Part shown: positions 43,724 through 52,831 of the stretch, in pieces
How the letters are laid out: each line of letters begins with the position of its first letter
Position numbering within the stretch: position 1 is the stretch's first letter
NCBI GenBank assembly: GCA_013203665.1
Contig: JABMPU010000012.1
Coordinates: 1 to 52,831, forward strand
DNA: 52,831 bases
Source of the DNA: Armatimonadota bacterium
GTDB lineage: Bacteria; Cloacimonadota; Cloacimonadia; Cloacimonadales; TCS61
Direction of reading: 5' to 3'
Program-made: the position numbers and the translations under genes
The notes under the pieces: generated by a model
Seen by the model: the letters and a program-made list of their open reading frames with translations, nothing else
What the model was told of the DNA's origin: nothing
Databases searched by the model: none

Positions 43724-46700
43724 TTATTTCTCGATTGCTATCGGGATTTTTTTCATTTCATCCCCGGATTTCACGATGCCAAAATATACTCCTGATGAAA
43801 TTTTTGAGGAATTCCAGATAATATCCTGCACATCGTTTGGATTCTTTTCCACAGAGACTTTTTGGATAATATTACCGGCAATGTCAAATATTTTTAATTT
43901 AATATTGTGTTTTGCATTTAAAACTCGAATTCGCACTTCTCCTTTTTTGCTGGGATTGGGAAATGCAAAAGCAGTTAGTTTGTTGTCATCAACAGGTTGA
44001 TAATCAATCTCTCCCTGAAAAAGAGAGAATTTATTATTCCTGAATCCATTCCAGATAAGAGGGTTTTCAGAAATATTTTCCAGATATGATGAGAACAATT
44101 TTGATTCTTTATCACAAAAAATGAAATATAATTTTTCAGAGGATTCATCCCAGAAAAAATAATTATTTAAATCTGATTTATCCCAGAAAATAGAAAAGAA
44201 CGGTTCGATCTTACCTTCCGAATTTATAGCAAGATAACCCTGGTTCTCCTCTTCAAAAAGTAGAATCGGTTCTCCTGAAAATTTGATGACTCTCGGAAAA
44301 GTTCCGGGTTTTATAATTTTATCTTCCAAATACGCTGGAAATCCGGGAGCTAAAGTTCCATCCAATGTAATGGCAAAAATTCTGTTTTCAGCACCGAAAA
44401 CCAGGTAAACCTGACCATTATCCAGGAAATCTCCGATGGCAAGCTGAGTGGGAGATTCCGAAGTGTACGGATACAAATTAAAAATCTTTTCAGCAGCATT
44501 GTTTTGAATCTTGTATATTTCTCCATTTTCACCCTGAATAAAAGAGGCGTTATATTCCGGTTGAAGATTATCCTGATAACAAACAGGTGAATAATCACTA
44601 TCATAATCTGAGAAATAGATAATATCATATTCATCAGGATTGGAGGGATTTATAAGATAGATATTTCCTGCGGATGCTGCCACGATCTTATTTCCATTAA
44701 ATGCCAATTTTGCATTTTGGATTGGAAGCGAATCCTGATTAATAAATAAATTATTTACCGTTGGAACAACAAGAATGTCTGATTCATCAATAAAGAGTGG
44801 AGCATCTACAATTTCAGAAGAGAAAACATTGGGATTTGTTGGGTTTTCAGGCGTAAGAAAATTGAGAGTATTTTCTGAGACGAATAAATATTCATCATTT
44901 CCATTTCCAGAATAATCAGCAGGTAAAATCGGTTGAGTAACCTCCAAATCAAGTTGAATAGTTATCCCAAAATGATTTGTAATTGAATCTTCTACAATCG
45001 AGAAAAATTCTACTCCATTATCCGAATAAACCGGAAAAGTTGGCAAATTATCTGAAATCCCGAATTGTCCGATAGTAAAAAGAGAATCGAATTCTGCGAT
45101 CTTTTTTGTATCATCAAAAAATTGAGTTCCAAACTTGATAGACATTACTCTTTCCAAATCCGGCTCAATATCATAACTGCTGATATTATAGATGGAAAAA
45201 AAGGAGGGATTACCATCGTTTGTAAATAATGGCGGATGAGTCGTGGCAGAGATGGAATCATTAAAAGTGGCTGCACCTGAATTGACAACCTCCCACTGAA
45301 CGAAAAGACCATTTTCATCTAAAATCGGTTTATATTTGAAAAAAGGTTCATATACAGTTCCGCGCCAGTACCTTGAATATGGATTACCAATATCATCGAT
45401 GTTGTCTGCTTCGATAATTTTTACAGCTCTGCGTGAAAGACTGATGTTAACGGAATTATTTTCAAAATTATTATTCTCATAAAGAATTGTTTCGTCGATA
45501 TGCCAGATTACTATTCCACCGCCGAGAGAACGATATTCGGTAGGTTCCCATTCCCATTCCCAACCGGGTAACAGATAATCATATTCATAGGTTGGTTCAT
45601 TCGAACTTCCTACATAGGTAGGATATAAAACAACGCGCTGATCTAAATCGGTCTTAATGGTAGCTCCGCCGTCACCGTCCGGATCGATCTGCCGATTTTC
45701 CAATAGAAGATATTCATCCTCATTTAAAGGAACCTTGATAAAATGTAGATTATCGGAAAATATATTTAGTTTTTTCTCAGCCGGTTGAATTTCGATATCT
45801 TCATTAAAATTCAGTTCGGAAATATCTTTTAGAATATCATGTTCTCTGAAATAATCTTCCCAAACCAAAATACGCGTCCAGGCTCCGGGCAGACTCGGAA
45901 AAATTCCTTCCAGAAAGAAAGCGCTTTCATCTCCATTTTCTTCAACTAACAGCCCAACCAGACTGGAACCGCCGCTGTCCATAATATCCCAATAACCAAC
46001 TGCCGGACTGAAATTTCTGGTATTATAGAGATCCACAAAACCCAGAGAATGCCCGAATTCATGAGCCATTACAGCATTTATCACACCATAATTGTAAATT
46101 TCGGAATAAGAACCGTCCGTATAAATTTCAATGTCCTGAGTTATCATTTCCGGCACATTACTCGCATGGTCGATTATGACTTCAGTACCGTCAGAACCAT
46201 CAGTTACATAAACTTCTTTACCATCTCCCACTCGAATAAAAAATGAAGGTATATCCGAAGGTGTATCACCAAAAATATCATGTTGCCAATCCGAGCCGGC
46301 ATGAATGAACATAAAGTGTTCATATTGGCTGAAATCGATATTTTCATCTTCATCTGCGATGGTAAATGAATCCGTGAAATATTCTTCAAAACGCGAGATC
46401 ATCAAATCATCAGATGCTCCCACCGGATGGTAATATGCCATTTCATTGGGAAGAGTGTAAGCTGTGAATGAACTGTCTCTTTCCGGGGCAGGAAAGATAT
46501 CGTATTCCAGTTCGTATGCTTCCAAGCTGGCAGCGAGATAATAATATCTGAGGGCTTCTAAATGTGCTGTGAAATATTCATGGTCATGGGGAGGTCTTCC
46601 CAGAGAAATATCATATCCTGCTGGATCCTGAATGAATGATCCATTTCCTGTAGTTTGAGGATTGTCCGGTTCTTCCTGTGGAAAATCTATTAACAAAACC

Positions 46701-46900
46701 AGTAGTTTTTCAAAATTTTCTGATCTTTTTGGGGAAACAGTTCGCTTTTTATTGGCAGAAAGAGAATTCTCAAGAGGATGAATTTTTCTTTCATTTTTCT
46801 TTTCAGGTTGGATTTTCAGCAGGTGTATCTTTTCGCCAAAACAGATTTGCGGAATTAGCAATCCTGAGATCACTAAAGCCGTAAAAATAAGCTTTTTCAT
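43724..46900 (-). CDS. Secreted M6-type metalloprotease with sorting domain
   Basis: A 1058-aa immune inhibitor A-like (M6) protease. A signal peptide is followed by the zinc site HEFGHSLGFVD (His280, Glu281, His284, Asp290) and YWDIMDSGG. Beta-rich and propeller-like segments fill 550-950. The C-terminus FPNPSKKGEVRI ... SSGVYFGIVKSG is a sorting domain. It follows porV after 11 bases. It is probably exported and may degrade protein outside the cell. Confidence 0.9.
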   Translation of the reverse strand: MKKLIFTALVISGLLIPQICFGEKIHLLKIQPEKKNERKIHPLENSLSANKKRTVSPKRSENFEKLLVLLIDFPQEEPDNPQTTGNGSFIQDPAGYDISLGRPPHDHEYFTAHLEALRYYYLAASLEAYELEYDIFPAPERDSSFTAYTLPNEMAYYHPVGASDDLMISRFEEYFTDSFTIADEDENIDFSQYEHFMFIHAGSDWQHDIFGDTPSDIPSFFIRVGDGKEVYVTDGSDGTEVIIDHASNVPEMITQDIEIYTDGSYSEIYNYGVINAVMAHEFGHSLGFVDLYNTRNFSPAVGYWDIMDSGGSSLVGLLVEENGDESAFFLEGIFPSLPGAWTRILVWEDYFREHDILKDISELNFNEDIEIQPAEKKLNIFSDNLHFIKVPLNEDEYLLLENRQIDPDGDGGATIKTDLDQRVVLYPTYVGSSNEPTYEYDYLLPGWEWEWEPTEYRSLGGGIVIWHIDETILYENNNFENNSVNISLSRRAVKIIEADNIDDIGNPYSRYWRGTVYEPFFKYKPILDENGLFVQWEVVNSGAATFNDSISATTHPPLFTNDGNPSFFSIYNISSYDIEPDLERVMSIKFGTQFFDDTKKIAEFDSLFTIGQFGISDNLPTFPVYSDNGVEFFSIVEDSITNHFGITIQLDLEVTQPILPADYSGNGNDEYLFVSENTLNFLTPENPTNPNVFSSEIVDAPLFIDESDILVVPTVNNLFINQDSLPIQNAKLAFNGNKIVAASAGNIYLINPSNPDEYDIIYFSDYDSDYSPVCYQDNLQPEYNASFIQGENGEIYKIQNNAAEKIFNLYPYTSESPTQLAIGDFLDNGQVYLVFGAENRIFAITLDGTLAPGFPAYLEDKIIKPGTFPRVIKFSGEPILLFEEENQGYLAINSEGKIEPFFSIFWDKSDLNNYFFWDESSEKLYFIFCDKESKLFSSYLENISENPLIWNGFRNNKFSLFQGEIDYQPVDDNKLTAFAFPNPSKKGEVRIRVLNAKHNIKLKIFDIAGNIIQKVSVEKNPNDVQDIIWNSSKISSGVYFGIVKSGDEMKKIPIAIEK

Positions 46901-46911
46901 TTATCAGCAGC

Positions 46912-47940
46912 TTAATATTCGAGTTTAGCAGAGAAAGTTTTATTATATTCCGTCATACCACCAGCAGGCTGGAAAGCAAAATCAAATGAGACTTTATACA
47001 TTTTCTTGAAAGTATGATGGATACCACCTCCAAATGAAGCACCGATTATATCACCGGAATAATCTCTGATGTAGCCGGCTCTTAGGGACAGTAGATCAAG
47101 ATAAACATATTCAGCACCGAAATTAATAATCGGATAATCACCGCCCCAGGCTGTGAAGATGCGCTCATAAAAAGCTTCATCTGTATCTGTGGCTAAAACT
47201 TTACTCATATCTGCATTTACAGTAAATTTATTATATTGGGATTCCAGGGCTCTATAAGAAATACCCATTCTCCAGTTCAAGGGAAGTTGATCGGATTGGG
47301 ATTCATCCATATATGTAATATTCGGTCCGATATTATGAAGATTCCAACCGATATCGAATCCACGAATAAGCAGGTCTTTGCGTTTGAATCCAATATCAAA
47401 TGCATAAGACATTCCCTGACCTTTTGTTTCGTCAGATGCTCCCTGACCAGGTCCCAGATCGCTGTAGATAAATTTGAAAGTAAGACCAACTCCTGTTTTT
47501 TCATCTAATTGATAACCATAGCTAACTGCAGGAGCAATTTCCCAACTCATAAAAGTTCCCTGAAAATTGCCGTCTTCATCATATTCATCTTGCTTGCCAT
47601 AAGTAATGAAGATTACGTTAGCCCCTAAATTTCCTGTATCTTCATAATACTGATTCCAGGCAATATACTCGATATACATATCATTTATGCCAGGTACATC
47701 ACCAAACCAGTTTGAATGCATCCAGGCAAACTGTGTTTTCCTATTGAAAGCCATAGCTCCGGGATTCCAATATCCGGCATAAGCATCATCGACCTGAGCA
47801 ACATAAGCAGCGCCCATGGCTCCTGCACGAGAACTTGGTTCAATCAACAGGAAAATCAAGGCAGATTGAGAAACTGCAAAAACCGATGCAGGTACTAATA
47901 TGGCTACTATAAGTGCCATAAAAATATATTTTCTTTTCAT
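46912..47940 (-). CDS. porV: PorV/PorQ-family outer-membrane protein
   Basis: A 342-aa protein with a signal peptide and the PorV/PorQ-type start LIEPSSRAGAMGAAYVAQVDDAYAGYWNPGAMAF. The rest is built of beta-strands, ending in SAKLEY. PorV carries type IX cargo from the translocon to PorU. PorQ is a close relative, so the exact assignment is tentative. GGAGG lies 8 bases before the ATG. It is the first gene of an operon with the M6 protease and three small envelope proteins. Confidence 0.82.
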   Translation of the reverse strand: MKRKYIFMALIVAILVPASVFAVSQSALIFLLIEPSSRAGAMGAAYVAQVDDAYAGYWNPGAMAFNRKTQFAWMHSNWFGDVPGINDMYIEYIAWNQYYEDTGNLGANVIFITYGKQDEYDEDGNFQGTFMSWEIAPAVSYGYQLDEKTGVGLTFKFIYSDLGPGQGASDETKGQGMSYAFDIGFKRKDLLIRGFDIGWNLHNIGPNITYMDESQSDQLPLNWRMGISYRALESQYNKFTVNADMSKVLATDTDEAFYERIFTAWGGDYPIINFGAEYVYLDLLSLRAGYIRDYSGDIIGASFGGGIHHTFKKMYKVSFDFAFQPAGGMTEYNKTFSAKLEY

Positions 47941-48029
47941 TGTTTCTTCCTCCAGAATTATTTAGTAAAAAGAGAGTTCTCTATTAGTAAATCTAACAAT
48001 ATGAATAAATCCCTCCAAATTTTATTTAG

Positions 48030-48116
48030 TGGTGCCGAAGGCCGGACTCGAACCGGCACGGACAAAAGTCCGGAGGATTTTGAGTCCACTGCGTCTACCA
48101 ATTTCACCACTTCGGC
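48030..48116 (-). tRNA. tRNA-Leu (CAA)
   Basis: A class II tRNA of 87 bases with encoded CCA (48030-48032 on the plus strand is TGG). The acceptor arms are GCCGAAG/CTTCGGC, the T-arm GCCGG-TTCGAGT-CCGGC, the long variable arm CGGAC-TTTT-GTCCG, and the anticodon loop CTCAAAA. One anticodon-stem pair (28-42) is a T-T mismatch. It reads UUG codons. Confidence 0.93.
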
Positions 48117-48124
48117 ACTGGGTG

Positions 48125-48156
48125 AGTATGAAAAAAATTGCAGATTTTGGTGTCAA
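48125..48156 (-). promoter_or_regulatory. Weak candidate promoter of tRNA-Leu
   Basis: TTGACA (48151-48156) and CATACT (48125-48130) on the minus strand, with a spacer of 20 bases that is longer than ideal. It lies between the groL terminator and the tRNA, where a promoter is expected. Confidence 0.3.
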
Positions 48157-48170
48157 GAATTTTTTGGACT

Positions 48171-48207
48171 AAAAAAACCTTCCATCCGGCAACTGCCGGA
48201 TGGAAGG
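48171..48207 (-). terminator. Intrinsic terminator of groL
   Basis: A 13-bp perfect stem (CCTTCCATCCGGC/GCCGGATGGAAGG) with a 4-base loop, followed on the minus strand by seven T. It begins 26 bases after the groL stop. Confidence 0.9.
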
Positions 48208-48232
48208 TTTAAGTTATCAAATTTTCAAGGTA

Positions 48233-49938
<1,706 letters not shown>

Positions 49939-50057
49939 AGTTAATATAGTCGTTTTTTTGTCAAACAAAAATATTTTTAAAAAAAATGATTGCCTAAATA
50001 TCATCGGAAAAACGATTATCGACCAAATTTTTTATAAAATTTTATACGGAGGAAACC

Positions 50058-52831
50058 ATGAAAAAGATTATTTTTATTACTTTTTTTGTATTGATTTCTT
50101 TTATTTTATTCGCCCATCCAAAATACCACAAAGACGAACATGTTGTTTTTCCAGGTTATGAGGAAACCAGGGCAGATTCAGCTCATGGATTTGATGTCCA
50201 ACATTATGATCTTTCAATTGAAATTTACGATTCCAATCAATATATTGAGGGAACAGTAATAGCTACAGTTTTAGCGGAAGAGATTTTAACTGAAATTCAG
50301 TATGAACTGGAATCTTTAAACGTAAATGAGGTTTTGGTAAACGGGAACCCAGCGAGTTATACTCATACCGCCGGTGTGATAACAATCGATTTGGGAACAA
50401 TAAACCCAGATGAGGAATTTACATCAACTGTAGGTTATTCCGGAAATCCTGTTTGGATTGGTCTGGGTATGTATTTCAGTGCTAATTATGTTTTCACGAT
50501 TTCAGACCCGAATGCTTCCCGCTACTGGTGGCCCTGTTATGACCATCCCTGGGATAAAGCTTTGGTTGATTTGACTATTACCTGTCGGGATGATTGGGAA
50601 GTGGCTTCCAATGGAATTAGAACTGATATCGTAAATAATGGAAATGGAACAAGAACCCATTTCTGGGAAGGTTCTAATCCGATGACAACTTTCCTGGCTT
50701 CGATTGTTGCCAGAAATTATGTGGAATTAAATGATTCATTTCAAGGTGTGCCAATTCAGAATTTTGTGCCACCTTCAATGGTGACAGCAGCAACTGAAGA
50801 TTTTTCCAACCTGCCTTTTATGATGGAAGTGTTTTCCAATCTTTATGGATTCTATCCTTTTGAAAAATATGGAAATGCTGTTACCAGTTTCCTCACATAC
50901 GCTGCCATGGAACATCAAACAATGACAACCATGACAACCGGTTGGATAACCGGAAATCATTATTATGAAACTGGAATAGCTCATGAATTGGCTCACTCCT
51001 GGTTTGGGAATTGTCTCACTCCCTTAACCTGGGCAGATGTCTGGCTTTCAGAAGGTTTTGCTGTTTATTCGGAAGCACTTTATATGGAACAATGGCAGGG
51101 ATTTGCTGCAATGGTTAATTATATGATTGTCAGCATTCAGAATTACTATAAAAACTGGGCTGGAAGCCAGGGTTACATTGTTTATGATCCTCCCCCGGGT
51201 TCATATTTCACTCCTGCAACTTACGAAAAACCCGCATCCGTTCTTCATATGCTGCGGTTAATGACTGGAAATGAAGTTTTCTTTGATATTCTACAAACAT
51301 ATTTTCTGGAATATTATAATGGAAATGTAATAACAACAGATTTTCGGGAAATTTGTGAGCAGGTTAGCGGCTTGGACCTGGAACAGTTTTTCCAGCAATG
51401 GATTTTTGAACCGGGAATTCCCTCTTTTGAATATACATATTTTGTGAAGGATTATAATACTAATCCTGAGATCTTAATTTGTGTGAAAACCACTTCTAAT
51501 ACAACAACAGATTTTTATCAACCTGTACCTTTTCATATTAACTATCGAACACGTACCGACTCTATTATCGTTGACTCTGCTCCAGATGTTCCGGCAGAAA
51601 CGATAGTTGGTCCTTTTCCTCCAGAATTTGAAGAAGTTGAATTTGACCCCAATAGTTGGATACTTTCAAGAGGTGATACTTTTAAATTTATGGAAATTAC
51701 CGGTGTTTATTCTGCAGATAACATAGTAGTGATTTATTGGAATGAATTATGGGAAGATTTTGAAGTGGATGGCTACAATTTGTATAGAAGCGAATCATAT
51801 TACGGACCCTACGAAATCATAAACTCTGAATTGATAACTGAAAATTCCTTTCTGGATGATACGGTTACGAATGGAACAACATATTTTTATAAAGTAAATG
51901 CTGTAAAATATGACGATTTTGAATCCCCATTTTCATACATTGTGGAAGCCATACCTATGAATTTTCCGCTTGACCAGGGAATTCTCGTGATTGATGAGAC
52001 AAAAGATGGTCCCGGCATACCCGGAAATCCTACTGATGAAATGGTGGATGAATTTTACCAGGATGTGATGAACTGTGAATTTACGAGCTACGATTATGCT
52101 GATGAGGGTGCTCCCTCTCTGGATGTGATAAAAAATTATTCCACAATAGTCTGGCATGATGATGACCTTTCTGAAAATTTCATCGGTGATAATATCAATA
52201 ATCTCGGATGTTACCTGATCAGTGGTGGGAATCTTATTATTTCAGGTTGGAAAACAGTTACGGAAATCCCGGGATTTTTCATAGGAGATTTTCTGAATTG
52301 CTTTCAGACCGAACTTGTTTCTGCTTTTGAATGTATTTCTGTTTTTTCAGATGATTATGCAGATTTAGACGTAAATCTCGAAAAATTACCTTCAGCTTTT
52401 AATGCTCTGCCATACATTAGCATTTTCCCGGATGCTGAAAATGATATCTACTTTTATGGAGGTCTTGCCGGCAGTCAGTATGAAGGAGAAATAACAGCAA
52501 TTAAATCTCAATTAGATGGTACTTTTGTATTGCTCGGGTTTCCACTTTATTATTTTTATGAAGATGGAGTAACCGGATTTTTTGATCAGCTTCTCGACGA
52601 AATCGGAGAAACAGGTTTGGAAAATGTCGAATTACAAATTTCAAATATCAAATTATCAAACTATCCCAATCCTTTTAATCCTGAAACAACGATTAATTTT
52701 GAAACCACGAATTTACACGAATTTACACGAATTGAAATTTACAATTTGAAGGGTCAGAAAATAAGAACTTTGGAAAATTTGGAGTCGGTGAGTCTCTCAC
52801 CGAAAAGTAATAAAGCCGAGAGACTCGGCTA
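50058..52831 (+). CDS. Secreted M1-family metallopeptidase, 3' end cut by the window
   Basis: The frame is open for 924 codons to the window edge. A signal peptide (KKIIFITFFVLISFILFA) is followed by the M1 domain: HELAH at 309-313, Glu332 18 residues later (VWLSEGFA), and YEKPASVLHMLR with the likely catalytic Tyr. The exopeptidase motif GxMEN is changed to AAMEH (282-286). An Fn3-like segment (GYNLYRSESYYGPYE), an unassigned alpha/beta segment and a sorting domain (NYPNPFNPETTI) follow. GGAGG precedes the ATG. Two interspersed repeats are read in frame within the sorting domain (52705-52733 and 52782-52831). Completeness of the C-terminus cannot be seen. Confidence 0.88.
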   Translation, partial: MKKIIFITFFVLISFILFAHPKYHKDEHVVFPGYEETRADSAHGFDVQHYDLSIEIYDSNQYIEGTVIATVLAEEILTEIQYELESLNVNEVLVNGNPASYTHTAGVITIDLGTINPDEEFTSTVGYSGNPVWIGLGMYFSANYVFTISDPNASRYWWPCYDHPWDKALVDLTITCRDDWEVASNGIRTDIVNNGNGTRTHFWEGSNPMTTFLASIVARNYVELNDSFQGVPIQNFVPPSMVTAATEDFSNLPFMMEVFSNLYGFYPFEKYGNAVTSFLTYAAMEHQTMTTMTTGWITGNHYYETGIAHELAHSWFGNCLTPLTWADVWLSEGFAVYSEALYMEQWQGFAAMVNYMIVSIQNYYKNWAGSQGYIVYDPPPGSYFTPATYEKPASVLHMLRLMTGNEVFFDILQTYFLEYYNGNVITTDFREICEQVSGLDLEQFFQQWIFEPGIPSFEYTYFVKDYNTNPEILICVKTTSNTTTDFYQPVPFHINYRTRTDSIIVDSAPDVPAETIVGPFPPEFEEVEFDPNSWILSRGDTFKFMEITGVYSADNIVVIYWNELWEDFEVDGYNLYRSESYYGPYEIINSELITENSFLDDTVTNGTTYFYKVNAVKYDDFESPFSYIVEAIPMNFPLDQGILVIDETKDGPGIPGNPTDEMVDEFYQDVMNCEFTSYDYADEGAPSLDVIKNYSTIVWHDDDLSENFIGDNINNLGCYLISGGNLIISGWKTVTEIPGFFIGDFLNCFQTELVSAFECISVFSDDYADLDVNLEKLPSAFNALPYISIFPDAENDIYFYGGLAGSQYEGEITAIKSQLDGTFVLLGFPLYYFYEDGVTGFFDQLLDEIGETGLENVELQISNIKLSNYPNPFNPETTINFETTNLHEFTRIEIYNLKGQKIRTLENLESVSLSPKSNKAERLG
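52705..52733. repeat. CACGAATT-type repeat inside the M1 peptidase gene
   Basis: Three units (CCACGAATTTA, CACGAATTTA, CACGAATT) are read as TTNLHEFTRIE in the sorting domain. The related copy is at 37533-37562. Confidence 0.7.
52782..52831. repeat. GGTGAGTCTCTCACC / AGCCGAGAGACTCGGCT repeat at the window end
   Basis: Two adjacent palindromes, GGTGAG-TCT-CTCACC and AGCCGAG-AGA-CTCGGCT, are read in frame as SVSLSPKSNKAERLG and run to the window edge. Confidence 0.65.

Noticed and set aside
49943..49964. TTGACA and TATATT before groL as a promoter
   Set aside because: The boxes are only 10 bases apart, too close for a normal sigma-70 promoter; the real promoter must use other bases near the CIRCE.

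Overview
The window looks like a chromosomal segment of an uncultured anaerobic Gram-negative bacterium of the Candidatus Cloacimonadota type or a close relative; this is an inference, not a database match. The reasons are low GC, many secreted proteins ending in a YPNPFNP-type sorting domain, gingipain-like (C25) proteases, a PorV-type outer-membrane protein, and a planctomycete-like gyrase signature. No plasmid, phage or transposase gene is visible. Most genes lie on the minus strand; the exceptions are a five-gene plus-strand island (33004-37543) and the plus-strand M1 peptidase at the right end.

Left part (1-12.6 kb): mtaB (tRNA modification), aspS, a secreted propeller-like protein, a DNA methyltransferase fused to a PD-(D/E)XK nuclease-like domain, a lipoprotein, and the gyrB-gyrA pair with its own promoter. 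Small palindromic repeats fill nearly every gap here and even enter coding regions: the aspS tail, the mtaB start, and the stop codon of the propeller gene.

Middle (12.6-33 kb): a probable long minus-strand operon runs from a promoter near 22.7 kb to a terminator near 12.8 kb. It holds an EF-G-like GTPase, yebC, ruvC, ruvA, rsmB, a PASTA membrane protein and a large C25 protease with a LamG-like domain and a sorting domain. To its right are a PorU-like C25 sortase, a PrsW-like intramembrane protease, a metalloprotease-propeller-barrel protein, an unusual membrane protein made almost wholly of 9-residue SQDFQ repeats, and an FG-GAP protein with a sorting domain.

Right part (33-52.8 kb): the plus-strand island has two HAD phosphatases around a phnD-phnC-phnE transporter. 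Next come two AT-rich minus-strand genes (a DUF4238-like protein and a lipoprotein) separated and bounded by attC-like hairpins, which fit a small integron cassette array without an integrase. Then follow a histidine ammonia-lyase with Cys in place of the MIO serine, and an envelope operon of PorV, an M6 metalloprotease and three related small envelope proteins. The window closes with tRNA-Leu(CAA), groL under a CIRCE operator, and a secreted M1 peptidase that runs off the end and has repeats inside its sorting domain.

Together the secreted proteases, FG-GAP protein, PorU and PorV suggest a type IX-like secretion route. The strongest leads are the cassette array, the SQDFQ protein, the Ala-Cys-Gly ammonia-lyase and the repeats that supply coding sequence and translation signals.
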